A program made the position numbers and the translations under genes. Below are positions 23,099 to 30,453 of a stretch of 35,560 bases of DNA, one piece after another. The stretch comes from Chloroflexota bacterium (GTDB lineage: Bacteria > Chloroflexota > Anaerolineae > Anaerolineales > Villigracilaceae). Under the pieces are notes generated by a model. That model was not told where the DNA came from, did no database searches, and saw only the letters and a program-made list of their open reading frames with translations. The stretch is taken from positions 1-35,560 of the forward strand of contig JACRLC010000100.1 in assembly GCA_016235425.1 (NCBI GenBank). Direction: 5' to 3'. Position 1 is the first letter of the stretch, and each line of letters opens with the position of its first letter.

Positions 23099-23359
23099 CT
23101 AGCGCGGTTCGATCACCATTTTGACTGCTGTGCGCACCTTATCCTCAATCTCCACGTCCACAAACTCCGGGACGCAAACGACGTTGATGCCGTCGTTCCT
23201 GAGGTAACCGGTGGCCAGCACCAGCGCCTTCACGGCCTGGTTCACAGCTCCTGCGCCGATGGCTTGCACTTCTGCCCGTTTATGTTCGCGAATTACTCCC
23301 GCGATCGCCCCAGCGACGGCAGACGTACGGGAGTTGGCAGAAACTTTGATCATCTCCAT
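23099..23359 (-). CDS. spoVS: Stage V sporulation protein S homologue
   Basis: An 86-residue SpoVS, a small dimeric nucleic-acid-binding protein of the Alba-like fold. The sequence MEMIKVSANSRTSAVAGAIA, followed by a conserved middle (VQAIGAGAVNQAVKALVLAT) and IEDKVRTAVKMVIEPR, is near full-length to the family. The ATG at 23359 has GGGAGG 5 bases upstream; the frame extends 11 codons further without reason. SpoVS occurs widely outside spore formers, including Chloroflexi, so it does not prove sporulation. It lies beside the DnaA-box cluster, which may be meaningful for a DNA-binding protein. Confidence 0.95.
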   Translation of the reverse strand: MEMIKVSANSRTSAVAGAIAGVIREHKRAEVQAIGAGAVNQAVKALVLATGYLRNDGINVVCVPEFVDVEIEDKVRTAVKMVIEPR

Positions 23360-23419
23360 AGCAACCTCCCAGGTTGGCAAAGAAGGGGGCACGATCTCTC
23401 TAGTGCGATTGTACAGGAT

Positions 23420-23840
23420 TCAGACCATATATTCAAGCATTATATTTAAGTTTTTATTGGGATTCGTAATAATAGTAGGGACTGTGGATAAGTGGATAAC
23501 CCCGCTCACACACCATAGACAGGATGACCTCTCCCGCGTCCCCCCAGACTTGTGCCTGGTCCCATTTTCAAACAGACTCACACTTGTGGATAAATTCCGA
23601 AAAAAAGATGCGGCTCACGGGAAAGTTATCCACAGTTCTCCACAGCTTCCACATTTAGGATTTGTCCCACGCGCGTACCCATATATGGGGGTGGGCGTTT
23701 TGGAGTTTTTATGAGATTTCTCGAACAATTGTGCCGATTCTCCACAGGCAGAGGCTGTTATCCACAGATAATCGCGGGTTATCCACAGGCAGGAGCTCAT
23801 TTAGGCTAGACTCGACTAGACAACCACCCCTAAATGTGGG
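23420..23840. other. Candidate replication origin (oriC): DnaA-box cluster
   Basis: Five perfect DnaA boxes (TTATCCACA or its complement) lie at 23483-23491, 23585-23593, 23626-23634, 23758-23766 and 23779-23787. One-mismatch boxes are at 23491-23499, 23636-23644 and 23738-23746. An AT-rich stretch that could be the unwinding element precedes them (about 23425-23475). The 11-base inverted pair CCACATTTAGG (23649-23659) / CCTAAATGTGG (23829-23839) spans the right half. No gene is present in this 512-base gap. The dnaA gene is not in the window; neighbours are spoVS and a nucleotidyltransferase. Confidence 0.8.
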
Positions 23841-23871
23841 GAATCAGCAATCAAAAATCAACAATCTAAAA

Positions 23872-24885
23872 TCAAAAATCCCCAATTCCGTTCTCCTTCG
23901 CAATCTCCTCCAGCAAAATATCGATCTCATCCAGGTACTGGTCAAGCCCCTGCACGTGTTCCTCGAAGACCGTGCCCAACAACCCCAGTTTTTCACAAGC
24001 CTTCTGCCAGAATTGCACCTGGTCACCCTCCAGCACTTCCACAGACAGAGTCCATGTGTGCAAAAGCGGCCAGAGCGCGGCCAGGGGCGTCTCGCCTTCC
24101 AGCATGAACTTGACGGCCTTCTCGTAATAATTGACCCGCGCCGGGTGCACGCGCAGATCCGCGCCGGTTTTCTCGCTCGCGCTCACAAAAGCGGACTTCC
24201 AATCTCCCACCCAGCTTTTGATTTCATCCGCCGTTACATTGTTGGCGCCGATCAAACCGAATGCCCCCGCGGCCATCCCTGGCTTTTGCGCCGCTTCCGC
24301 GCGTGCCGGAAATTCCAGCATGAGGCGGCGCTCCTGGATCGGCGGCCCGCTCAACTCGGCAATGACATTAATCGCATGATACAGCGACTTGAAATACTGT
24401 CTCAGTTCCTTCGGCCCGGCCTTGTCGCCGACCTCGGTTAAATTCATCCAAATCTGGCGGCCATGCGAATATAACTTGCGGCAGCGCTGGAGCATGAGCG
24501 GCGGCTGCTCGAACTCGAACCCGGCGCGCAGGCTGGCTTGAACGAAATCAAAAAACTTCTCGCGTTCGTACAACAGCATTGGGTCGTACATCTCGTAGCC
24601 GAGCCACGGATCGCCGCGCAGTTCACGCGGCGTTTTGAATTCGTCTTTTGCGCGGTGACTGATATCCAAATGGAAATCGGGCGTCAGCTTGACGAACTCG
24701 CGTCCCTTCGCCGGTTTGATCTTGTGGACGAAGACCAGATCAATATCCGCTGTTCCGCCGAGCATTGGTTCCTCGGCAAGCAGGGAACCGGTCAGGTACG
24801 CCGCGACGATGTCTTTGTCGTTGTAGACGCGCTGCTGTACGGTCTCTTTGGCAATGCGGATGAGGGAGTCGCGTGTTACTCGCAT
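23872..24885 (-). CDS. Nucleotidyltransferase-domain protein
   Basis: A 337-residue protein with an N-terminal polymerase-beta-type nucleotidyltransferase fold: AAYLTGSLLAEE (Gly-Ser), then GGTADIDLVFVH with the metal-binding Asp-x-Asp pair, and a possible third Asp in FHLDISHR. The remaining 230 residues are helical and unrecognised, perhaps a substrate-binding region. Its last codons are encoded by a low-complexity AATCAAAAATC-type repeat at 23848-23882. It probably transfers a nucleotide to a small molecule or nucleic acid; the target is unknown. It is followed upstream by the second deoxynucleoside kinase gene on the same strand, separated by repeat copy 3. Confidence 0.8.
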   Translation of the reverse strand: MRVTRDSLIRIAKETVQQRVYNDKDIVAAYLTGSLLAEEPMLGGTADIDLVFVHKIKPAKGREFVKLTPDFHLDISHRAKDEFKTPRELRGDPWLGYEMYDPMLLYEREKFFDFVQASLRAGFEFEQPPLMLQRCRKLYSHGRQIWMNLTEVGDKAGPKELRQYFKSLYHAINVIAELSGPPIQERRLMLEFPARAEAAQKPGMAAGAFGLIGANNVTADEIKSWVGDWKSAFVSASEKTGADLRVHPARVNYYEKAVKFMLEGETPLAALWPLLHTWTLSVEVLEGDQVQFWQKACEKLGLLGTVFEEHVQGLDQYLDEIDILLEEIAKENGIGDF

Positions 24886-24908
24886 GGTGATTTCCTTTGG
24901 TCGGTATC

Positions 24909-24963
24909 GGAGTCGAAAATCTCCCGATTTTCGAAGTTCAAACGTCAGGAGACGTTTGAGTCC
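24909..24963 (-). repeat. Twin-hairpin dispersed repeat, copy 3
   Basis: Plus-strand order: GGAGT, hairpin CGAAAAT-CTCCCG-ATTTTCG (24914-24933), AAGTT, hairpin CAAACGT-CAGGAG-ACGTTTG (24939-24958), AGTCC. Both stems are perfect 7-bp pairs. It fills the gap between the kinase stop (2 bases away) and the nucleotidyltransferase start. One base of the outer arm deviates. Confidence 0.85.
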
Positions 24964-24965
24964 GT

Positions 24966-25601
24966 TTACGTTAATGGCAATGCCGGTTGGAACGGGTGCA
25001 GGCCCAAAGTCTCGCGGATGCGGTTCTCGATCAGCTTGAGATGCTCGGGGTTCTGGACGATGTTCAGTCCGTTCGTGTCAATTTTCAAAACGGGCGTATG
25101 GTCATAAGGCTTCGAGAAGAAAGCCTCGTATGCCTTGTTCAGTTCGTCAATGTACTCGCGTTCCATCTGGCGTTCGTACGAACGGTCGCGCAATGCGATG
25201 CGTCCCATCAGCACGTCGGTGCTGGCCCGCAAATAAACCAGCAGGTCCGGTTTCACGATCTTCTCGCCCAGCGCCTCATGGACTTTATGATACATATTCA
25301 ATTCATCGCCGCTCAAGTTGATGCCTGCAAACAGCGCGTCCTTCGCAAAGGTGTAATCGGAAAGCAGGTTCTTCCCCGCAGCCAAAATCTGCGGCACGGC
25401 GTTGTTCTGCTGGCGGTAGCGGCTGAGCAAAAAAAAGATCTGCGTCTGAAAAGCGTAACGCGCACGGTCTGCGTAGAAATCCGAAAGGAACGGGTTCTCC
25501 TCGAAGATCTCGAGCAATACTTCGGCTGAAAAAACGGGTTGCAGTAAGCGGGCCAGGGTTGTCTTGCCGACGCCGATGACCCCTTCGATGGCTACGTACA
25601 T
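24966..25601 (-). CDS. Deoxynucleoside kinase 2
   Basis: A 211-residue dNK paralogue of the gene at 19284. P-loop GVIGVGKTT (residues 8-16); the DRS motif is replaced by SDYTFAKDALFA; the lid has ALRDRSYERQ; EIFEENPFLSDFYAD carries the catalytic Glu. The DYT variant and the QTQIFFLLSRYRQ helix resemble Bacillus dGK/dCK-type enzymes. The first codon ATG at 25601 follows a modest GGAG-like site. It probably supplies dNMPs by salvage. Gene order (kinase, repeat, nucleotidyltransferase) suggests a two-gene unit. Confidence 0.92.
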   Translation of the reverse strand: MYVAIEGVIGVGKTTLARLLQPVFSAEVLLEIFEENPFLSDFYADRARYAFQTQIFFLLSRYRQQNNAVPQILAAGKNLLSDYTFAKDALFAGINLSGDELNMYHKVHEALGEKIVKPDLLVYLRASTDVLMGRIALRDRSYERQMEREYIDELNKAYEAFFSKPYDHTPVLKIDTNGLNIVQNPEHLKLIENRIRETLGLHPFQPALPLT

Positions 25602-25636
25602 TCACAAGCTCCGATGGTGAGGTTGGCTAAGGATAC

Positions 25637-25698
25637 CATAATCCCCTCCCCCTTTGGGAGTCCCACAGGGATGCTTCGCGAAGGGTTAGGGTGAGGGC
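25637..25698. repeat. CCCTCACCC/GGGTGAGGG-type repeat
   Basis: C-rich and G-rich halves (CCCCTCCCCC and AGGGTTAGGGTGAGGG) around a small inner palindrome TTCGCGAA. The same repeat type, much more regular, is embedded in frame in the glycosyltransferase gene at about 29031-29081. This copy ends just before a TATAAT. Confidence 0.6.
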
Positions 25699-25700
25699 GT

Positions 25701-25706
25701 TATAAT
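25701..25706 (+). promoter_or_regulatory. TATAAT of a leaderless transcript (glycosyltransferase)
   Basis: A perfect TATAAT ends 6 bases before the ATG at 25713; no Shine-Dalgarno. Transcription should start at the start codon. Confidence 0.55.
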
Positions 25707-25712
25707 AATCTT

Positions 25713-26729
25713 ATGACTCGTATCTGCATTGTTCCCCGCGTGGAAGGCTTGGCAGGCGTGGCTTCCTTTCGACTCAAATTTGAAAACGGACTCCGCTCCC
25801 GCGGCATTGACATCACCTACGACCCCTCCGCGTTATCAGACGCCACCCTCGTTCTCGCGGGGACCCGAAACCTGCTTCCGCTATGGACAGCCCGCCGCCG
25901 CGGACAGAGGATCGTGCAGCGCCTCGACGGCATCAACTGGGTGCATCGAAAACGCAAAACGGGACTCAAACATTACCTGCGCGCGGAATACGGCAACTTT
26001 ATTTTGTCATTCATCCGCTCACGTATGGCAGCGAAAATCATCTACCAAAGCGAATTCTCCCGCAACTGGTGGAACGATTGGTACGGGACAATGCCTGTTC
26101 CATCCGCCGTGATCCACAATGGCATTGACTTGAACGCGTATTCTGCCCGCCCTGAGCGCAGTCGAAGGGCCGGCCCTCCATTCAAGCTCCTCCTCGTCGA
26201 AGGCAGTCTCGGCGGCGGCTACGAAATGGGACTCGACAACGCGATTGAACTGGCCGAAACGCTCAAGGAAAAACACAGCCTGCCGATTGAATTAACCGTC
26301 GTTGGCAAGATCACAGACGAGCACCGCGCCCGCGTTGATTCCCGCGCCCGCATCCCCATCGAATGGCTGGGAAGCCAGCCGCGCGAACGCATCCCTGAGA
26401 TCATGCAGTCCGCGCACCTTTTCTTCTCGTCAGATCTGCATCCCGCCTGCCCCAACTCCGTCATCGAAGCGCTGGCTTGCGGACTGCCTGTGGTTGCATT
26501 CGATACGGGGGCGTTGAAGGAATTGGTCATTGGTAATTCCGGGAGGATCGTGCCTTACGGAAGCGACTCATGGAAAATCGAAAAGCCGGATATCCCCGCG
26601 CTTGCCGAAGCCGCGGTCGAAATCCTGAAAGACCAGCCTCGTTTTCGGAGCGGAGCGCGCGCCCAGGCCGAGTCCGTGTTGGGGTTGGATAAAATGGCGG
26701 ATGATTATTTGAAAATCTTGCTAGGGTGA
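25713..26729 (+). CDS. GT4-like glycosyltransferase 1
   Basis: A 338-residue retaining glycosyltransferase of GT-B fold. The C-terminal half has the GT4 pattern: SLGGGYEMGLDNAIELAETL, then IEWLGSQPRERIPEIMQSAH, FFSSDLHPACPNSVIEALAC and GLPVVAFDTGALKELV with the conserved acidic/Glu region. The N-terminal half includes QRLDGINWVHRK and ends at IHNGIDLNAYS. Directly after that a palindromic repeat is inserted in frame (26145-26175), adding roughly ARPERSRRAG in the linker between the two domains, where it is tolerated. It probably builds surface polysaccharide or glycolipid. The gene is likely leaderless. Confidence 0.88.
   Translation: MTRICIVPRVEGLAGVASFRLKFENGLRSRGIDITYDPSALSDATLVLAGTRNLLPLWTARRRGQRIVQRLDGINWVHRKRKTGLKHYLRAEYGNFILSFIRSRMAAKIIYQSEFSRNWWNDWYGTMPVPSAVIHNGIDLNAYSARPERSRRAGPPFKLLLVEGSLGGGYEMGLDNAIELAETLKEKHSLPIELTVVGKITDEHRARVDSRARIPIEWLGSQPRERIPEIMQSAHLFFSSDLHPACPNSVIEALACGLPVVAFDTGALKELVIGNSGRIVPYGSDSWKIEKPDIPALAEAAVEILKDQPRFRSGARAQAESVLGLDKMADDYLKILLG
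26145..26175. repeat. In-frame palindromic repeat inside a glycosyltransferase
   Basis: GCCCGCCCTGAGCGCAGTCG, followed by AAGGGCCGGC, is a copy of the widespread CCTGAGCGnAGTCGAAGGG repeat. It encodes about 10 residues at the domain boundary and keeps the frame. A relative (CCTGAGC TTGTCGAAGG) is at 32660-32680. Confidence 0.7.
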
Positions 26730-26730
26730 T

Positions 26731-26784
26731 GGAGTCCGAAGTCTCCCGACTTCGGATTTCCGACGACAGGAGTCGTCGGACTCC
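26731..26784 (-). repeat. Twin-hairpin dispersed repeat, copy 2
   Basis: GGAGT (26731-26735), hairpin CCGAAGT-CTCCCG-ACTTCGG, ATTT, hairpin CCGACGA-CAGGAG-TCGTCGG, ACTCC (26780-26784). All three stems are perfect. It fills the gap between glycosyltransferase 1 and the NTF2-like gene. Confidence 0.9.
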
Positions 26785-26799
26785 AAGAGAAGAGGATAA

Positions 26800-27231
26800 A
26801 TGGACAACGAAATTCGCGACTTTCTGCTGAAACATCTCAAAGGCATTCTCGAAAACGACATCGCCTCCTATCACGAAACGACCGCCAAAGACCTCACACT
26901 CTACGAATGGTGGGTCACGCCGCACAGGTTGGACGGCCTGCCCTTCCACGAATTCATGATGACCGCCAACGACACGCGCGGCTCCGTCTTTGGCGCGGAG
27001 GATCAGGGACAGAAGGCCCGGTCCCGTTTCGACCTCTCCAACCTGCGCATCCAGCGTTACGGCGATACAGCCATTGCCAGTTACACACTGCTCATCAGCA
27101 CAGCTCTGTCCACGGGTGTGACGGTGGCCGCACACAACGAAAGCCGTGTGATGGTGAAACTGGACGGCGCGTGGAAGGTCGTGCACGTACACAAGTCACC
27201 GGCATGGCAGGCGCCGCACGTGCAAAGCTAA
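26800..27231 (+). CDS. NTF2/SnoaL-like protein (DUF4440/CaMKII-AD type)
   Basis: A 143-residue single-domain protein resembling the NTF2-like superfamily. The N-terminal helices contain LLKHLKGILENDIASYHETT, the middle has DLSNLRIQRYGDTAIASYTL, and the end WKVVHVHKSPAW is the typical last strand with His-x-His. AGAGGATAA precedes the ATG. Members range from enzymes to association domains, and no catalytic set is evident here. It is followed 3 bases later by a membrane-protein gene, so the two are co-transcribed. Confidence 0.8.
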   Translation: MDNEIRDFLLKHLKGILENDIASYHETTAKDLTLYEWWVTPHRLDGLPFHEFMMTANDTRGSVFGAEDQGQKARSRFDLSNLRIQRYGDTAIASYTLLISTALSTGVTVAAHNESRVMVKLDGAWKVVHVHKSPAWQAPHVQS

Positions 27232-27234
27232 ACG

Positions 27235-28662
27235 ATGAATCATTCTTCCCGATCTTATGATTTCCTGTGGTTAAGCCTTGCGCTCCTGCCGCTGATTGCC
27301 ATATCGTTCCTGCTTGCCGTTCAACCGCAGGATTTCTGGTGGGTCCTGCGTGTGGGACAGGATACGGTTCAAAATGGAGCGGTGCCTGTCATTGACACCA
27401 TCAGCTTGAGTCAGTATGGAAAGCCGATCGTGTATCAGCCCTGGCTTGCGGGAGTCGTTTTTTGGCTCATCTACAAATTGGGCGGCATCTCGCTCACCTT
27501 TCTACTGCGCGCCGTCTTGATCCTGGTTACTTATGGTTTGATCTGGATAATGGCGCGTGAGGTTTCAAATTCGCGGCTCGCCGCCATCCTTGTCGTTGTC
27601 TTTGGGCTTGCGAGTGCGAACAATTGGTCGGTGCGGACACAACTTTTTGCGTACCCGCTTTTTGTCTTATGTCTATGGAGTTTGTTTCGCTGGCAAAGCG
27701 GCAATAACAAATATTTGTGGGTTTTGCCTCTCTGCACGTTCCTCTGGGCAAATTTACACGGGTCTTTCATTTTGCCGTTGATCCTTGCGGGGACGGCCCT
27801 TCTCTTTGGAAGAGGTGAGCGCAGGCTAATGCTGATCACTTTTGGCATTATGCTCCTCTCCACATTACTGAATCCACGCGGCTTTGGCGTGTGGCAATAC
27901 TTTGTCTTCATGCTCAATTCACCGTCCGATCAGCTCTTCGCATTTGAATGGGCGCCGCCCACCAACGAAGGCTGGCAGATGAATATTTTCTTTGCGTCCA
28001 TGCTCACGTTTGGCGCACTGGCCGCGTATTCACCGCGCAAGCTGTCTCTGATGGAATGGGTCTGGTTCATTGGCTTTGGCTGGCTGGCGCTCACAGGACT
28101 TCGGTATGTGATCTGGTTCCTCTTTATTGTTACGATTCTCATTGCCGCCCTTCTCGCCGGGTGGACAAGAATAAAAACACAGACCAGCCATCTCCGTCCG
28201 GCGATCAATTACGTGACGGGGGTTTTTATCATCAGCCTCTCGCTCATCTTTTTGCCGGGACTTCGCAGTGAAAACCTTGCGAATCAATTTCCTCCCATCT
28301 ACGAAATGGAAACGACGCCTCTCGCGGCGACCGAATGGCTGTCCCATCATCCTGAATTACACGGTCCCTTGTGGACTGAATATGCCTTTGGCGGCTACAT
28401 CTCCTTTGCCCTGCAATCACGCCAACCCTGGATGGACAGCCGCTTTAACGCATATCCTTCAAAGCAGTGGGAGGAATACGTACAGGTCCACCGCGCCGAA
28501 AAATGGCAGGAAATGTTCGACCGCGCGGGGATCAACCTGCTCATGCTCTCCACCTCTTCCCAGCAAAAATTGATTGAGGCCGTTTCATCCAGTGATGTTT
28601 GGTGTGAGGAATACCGCGATGATTATGCCGTCATCTTTTCGCGCTGTGAGGCCAGGCCGTGA
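27235..28662 (+). CDS. Polytopic membrane protein, possible GT-C glycosyltransferase
   Basis: A 475-residue membrane protein with about ten hydrophobic segments up to residue 340 and a soluble C-terminal domain of about 135 residues. The first loop after segment 1 has PQDFWWVLRVGQDTVQNG, with an acidic residue in the position used by GT-C enzymes (Asp-Phe/Trp). The conserved-looking YQPWLAGVVFWLIYKLGG comes next. The C-terminal part (WTEYAFGGYISFALQSRQPW, MDSRFNAYP) resembles the soluble domain of bacterial oligosaccharyltransferase/mannosyltransferase-like proteins. The neighbours are glycosyltransferases. The start ATG lies 3 bases after the preceding stop. A lipid-sugar transferase is likely but not proven. 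Confidence 0.78.
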   Translation: MNHSSRSYDFLWLSLALLPLIAISFLLAVQPQDFWWVLRVGQDTVQNGAVPVIDTISLSQYGKPIVYQPWLAGVVFWLIYKLGGISLTFLLRAVLILVTYGLIWIMAREVSNSRLAAILVVVFGLASANNWSVRTQLFAYPLFVLCLWSLFRWQSGNNKYLWVLPLCTFLWANLHGSFILPLILAGTALLFGRGERRLMLITFGIMLLSTLLNPRGFGVWQYFVFMLNSPSDQLFAFEWAPPTNEGWQMNIFFASMLTFGALAAYSPRKLSLMEWVWFIGFGWLALTGLRYVIWFLFIVTILIAALLAGWTRIKTQTSHLRPAINYVTGVFIISLSLIFLPGLRSENLANQFPPIYEMETTPLAATEWLSHHPELHGPLWTEYAFGGYISFALQSRQPWMDSRFNAYPSKQWEEYVQVHRAEKWQEMFDRAGINLLMLSTSSQQKLIEAVSSSDVWCEEYRDDYAVIFSRCEARP

Positions 28663-29765
28663 TGAATTTCCCCGGACGCCTCGCGGTGCAGCAGCGCGTC
28701 CTGCCCAATTACCGCGCCCCGTTTTTTGAATTGCTCGCCTCTTCCTGTGGCGAGGGCCTGACCCTGTTTACCGGTCTGCCTCGTCCCGCGGAAGGAATCA
28801 CTCCTGCAAATAAATTACAAATTGCGAATTACAAATTAGGGAAAAATATTCATCTTTTTCGCGGCCCGCTATATCTTTGTTACCAACGCGGAGTCGTCAA
28901 CTGGCTCAACGAATGGAATCCCGACGCGTTGATTGTGGAAGCGAACCCGCGCTGCATCTCGACTCCCTCTGCTGTGAAATGGATGCGCGCACGCGGGCGC
29001 AAAGTCATCGGCTGGGGATTGGGTGCGCCCCCCCTCACCCCAACCCCTCTCCCGCTGGGAGAGGGACTAAGGGTGAGGGGCTGGTCGCGCTTCCTCAACC
29101 AATTCGACGCGCTCATCGCGTACAGTCAGCGCGGCGCGGACGAGTATGCCGCGCTCGGTTTCCCGCGCGAGAAAATTTTCGTCGCACATAATTCTGTCTC
29201 ACCGCGTCCCGCTTTTCCTCCTCCGATACGACCTTCGACCTTCGGCCTTCGGCCCTGCATTTTATTCGTAGGAAGGTTGCAGGCGCGCAAGCGCGTTGAT
29301 TCACTTCTGCGTGCATGTGCTGAAATGGACTCAACCCCAAGACTGATAATCATTGGCGATGGGCCGGAGCGCGCAAATTTAGAGTCGCTGGCACAGCAGG
29401 TGTATCCGTCGGCGGAGTTTATCGGGGCAAAGCATGGGGCGGAGCTAAAACCCTATTTCACGGAAGCAGACCTCTTCGTCCTGCCCGGAACCGGGGGGTT
29501 GGCGGTGCAGGAGGCGATGAGTTACAGCCTGCCTGTCATTGTCGCAAAGGGGGATGGGACCCAGGATGACCTTGTCCGCGAAGGGAACGGGTGGCAGATC
29601 CCGCCGGATGATTTCGATGCGCTTGTTGCCACAATGAAAAACGCGTTATCTGACATAACGCGTTTGAGAAAGATGGGGAACGAATCCTATCGAATTGTGG
29701 CGGAGGAGATCAACCTGGATAAGATGGTGGAAGTTTTTGTGCGGGCGTTGAACAGCATCAATTGA
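28662..29765 (+). CDS. GT4-like glycosyltransferase 2 with in-frame repeats
   Basis: A 367-residue GT-B glycosyltransferase. Start ATG overlaps the previous stop (TGATG); a GTG one codon earlier is also open. The C-terminal half shows ILFVGRLQARKRVDSLLRAC, then LIIIGDGPERANLESLA, EADLFVLPGTGGLAVQEAMS and LPVIVAKGDGTQDDLV, the GT4 donor-binding pattern with the catalytic Glu region. The N-terminal half has LAVQQRVLPNYRAPFFELLA. Three low-complexity repeats are inserted in frame (about 28799-28850, 29031-29081, 29217-29256), together nearly 50 residues. The active-site half is intact, so the enzyme may still work. The 3' end overlaps the opposite gene by 8 bases. Confidence 0.87.
   Translation: MNFPGRLAVQQRVLPNYRAPFFELLASSCGEGLTLFTGLPRPAEGITPANKLQIANYKLGKNIHLFRGPLYLCYQRGVVNWLNEWNPDALIVEANPRCISTPSAVKWMRARGRKVIGWGLGAPPLTPTPLPLGEGLRVRGWSRFLNQFDALIAYSQRGADEYAALGFPREKIFVAHNSVSPRPAFPPPIRPSTFGLRPCILFVGRLQARKRVDSLLRACAEMDSTPRLIIIGDGPERANLESLAQQVYPSAEFIGAKHGAELKPYFTEADLFVLPGTGGLAVQEAMSYSLPVIVAKGDGTQDDLVREGNGWQIPPDDFDALVATMKNALSDITRLRKMGNESYRIVAEEINLDKMVEVFVRALNSIN
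29031..29081. repeat. In-frame CCCTCACCC/GGGTGAGGG palindrome
   Basis: CCCCTCACCCCAACCCCTCT and AGAGGGACTAAGGGTGAGGG are nearly inverted around CCCGCTGGG. The stretch encodes PLTPTPLPLGEGLRVRG, a peptide typical of such repeat insertions, between two conserved parts of glycosyltransferase 2. Confidence 0.75.
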
Positions 29766-30453
29766 CAACCACCGAAGTTGGGAAATGTTTTCTGAATTCA
29801 TCCATATCTGTAGGGACGAGCAGGACTTCCTTTATCTGCCTGGAAAAACCGTCGAGGCTTTTGGGGTTGAGCAGGAGGCCGCGGGTCACTTTGCGGACGG
29901 GCGTGATCACGCTCCACGTGATGGGGACCTTCTCGATTTTGTCCTTGCGGGTGACGTTGAGGATTTCGTCGTAGCGGAAGAACAGGCGATAATCAATGTG
30001 GCCGGGGACGTAGCGAATGGCAATCCCTTTGTTGGTCACGAGGTACACCGTGGATGCGCCCAGCAGGAGCGCGTCTTTGTACAGGAACATGATCCCAGCC
30101 AGAAGCAGGAACCATTGCAGGCCGGTAAAGCCCAGACGTCCGTCGAAGAGAAAACCAATGGCCGCGCTCGCCGCGCAAACCAAAGCCGCGTTGCGGATTT
30201 GATATGACAGCGGCGCGCGCGGTTCGTCGCGGTACAGTACGCGGTATTCGCGTCTGATCATTGCTTCCCAGGCGCGTTGCTGCACGGCCATGAAGAACAA
30301 GCCGATCAGGATGATGGCGGTGATAATGCCGGAGACCACCGGCGGCCAGGCCCAAAACATGACGACAAACACCCAGGCGTAGGGTATCTTTTTCAGGAAC
30401 AGGTAGGGAATGGCAAGGACAAAATCTTCGAGAAACTTCATGGCTTTTCTCAC
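29758..30453 (-). CDS. Membrane protein with PH-like domain
   Basis: A 231-residue membrane protein: one or two hydrophobic segments near residues 20-55, another pair at about 90-130 (IGFLFDGRLGFTGLQWFLLLAGIMFLY), then a soluble tail with VYLVTNKGIAIRYVPG, YRLFFRYDEILNVTRKDKIE, a strand pattern like bacterial PH domains (bPH). Start GTG at 30453 overlaps the upstream stop by 4 bases (GTGA); the ATG at 30441 is an alternative. It is the last gene of a three-gene minus-strand unit. Function unknown; such domains often sit in membrane-stress proteins. Confidence 0.7.
   Translation of the reverse strand: MRKAMKFLEDFVLAIPYLFLKKIPYAWVFVVMFWAWPPVVSGIITAIILIGLFFMAVQQRAWEAMIRREYRVLYRDEPRAPLSYQIRNAALVCAASAAIGFLFDGRLGFTGLQWFLLLAGIMFLYKDALLLGASTVYLVTNKGIAIRYVPGHIDYRLFFRYDEILNVTRKDKIEKVPITWSVITPVRKVTRGLLLNPKSLDGFSRQIKEVLLVPTDMDEFRKHFPTSVVVN

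Noticed and set aside
23420-23840. Repeated TTATCCACA motifs as a CRISPR-like or iteron plasmid array
   Set aside because: Spacing is irregular, orientation mixed and no spacers or rep gene exist; the motif is the DnaA-box consensus.
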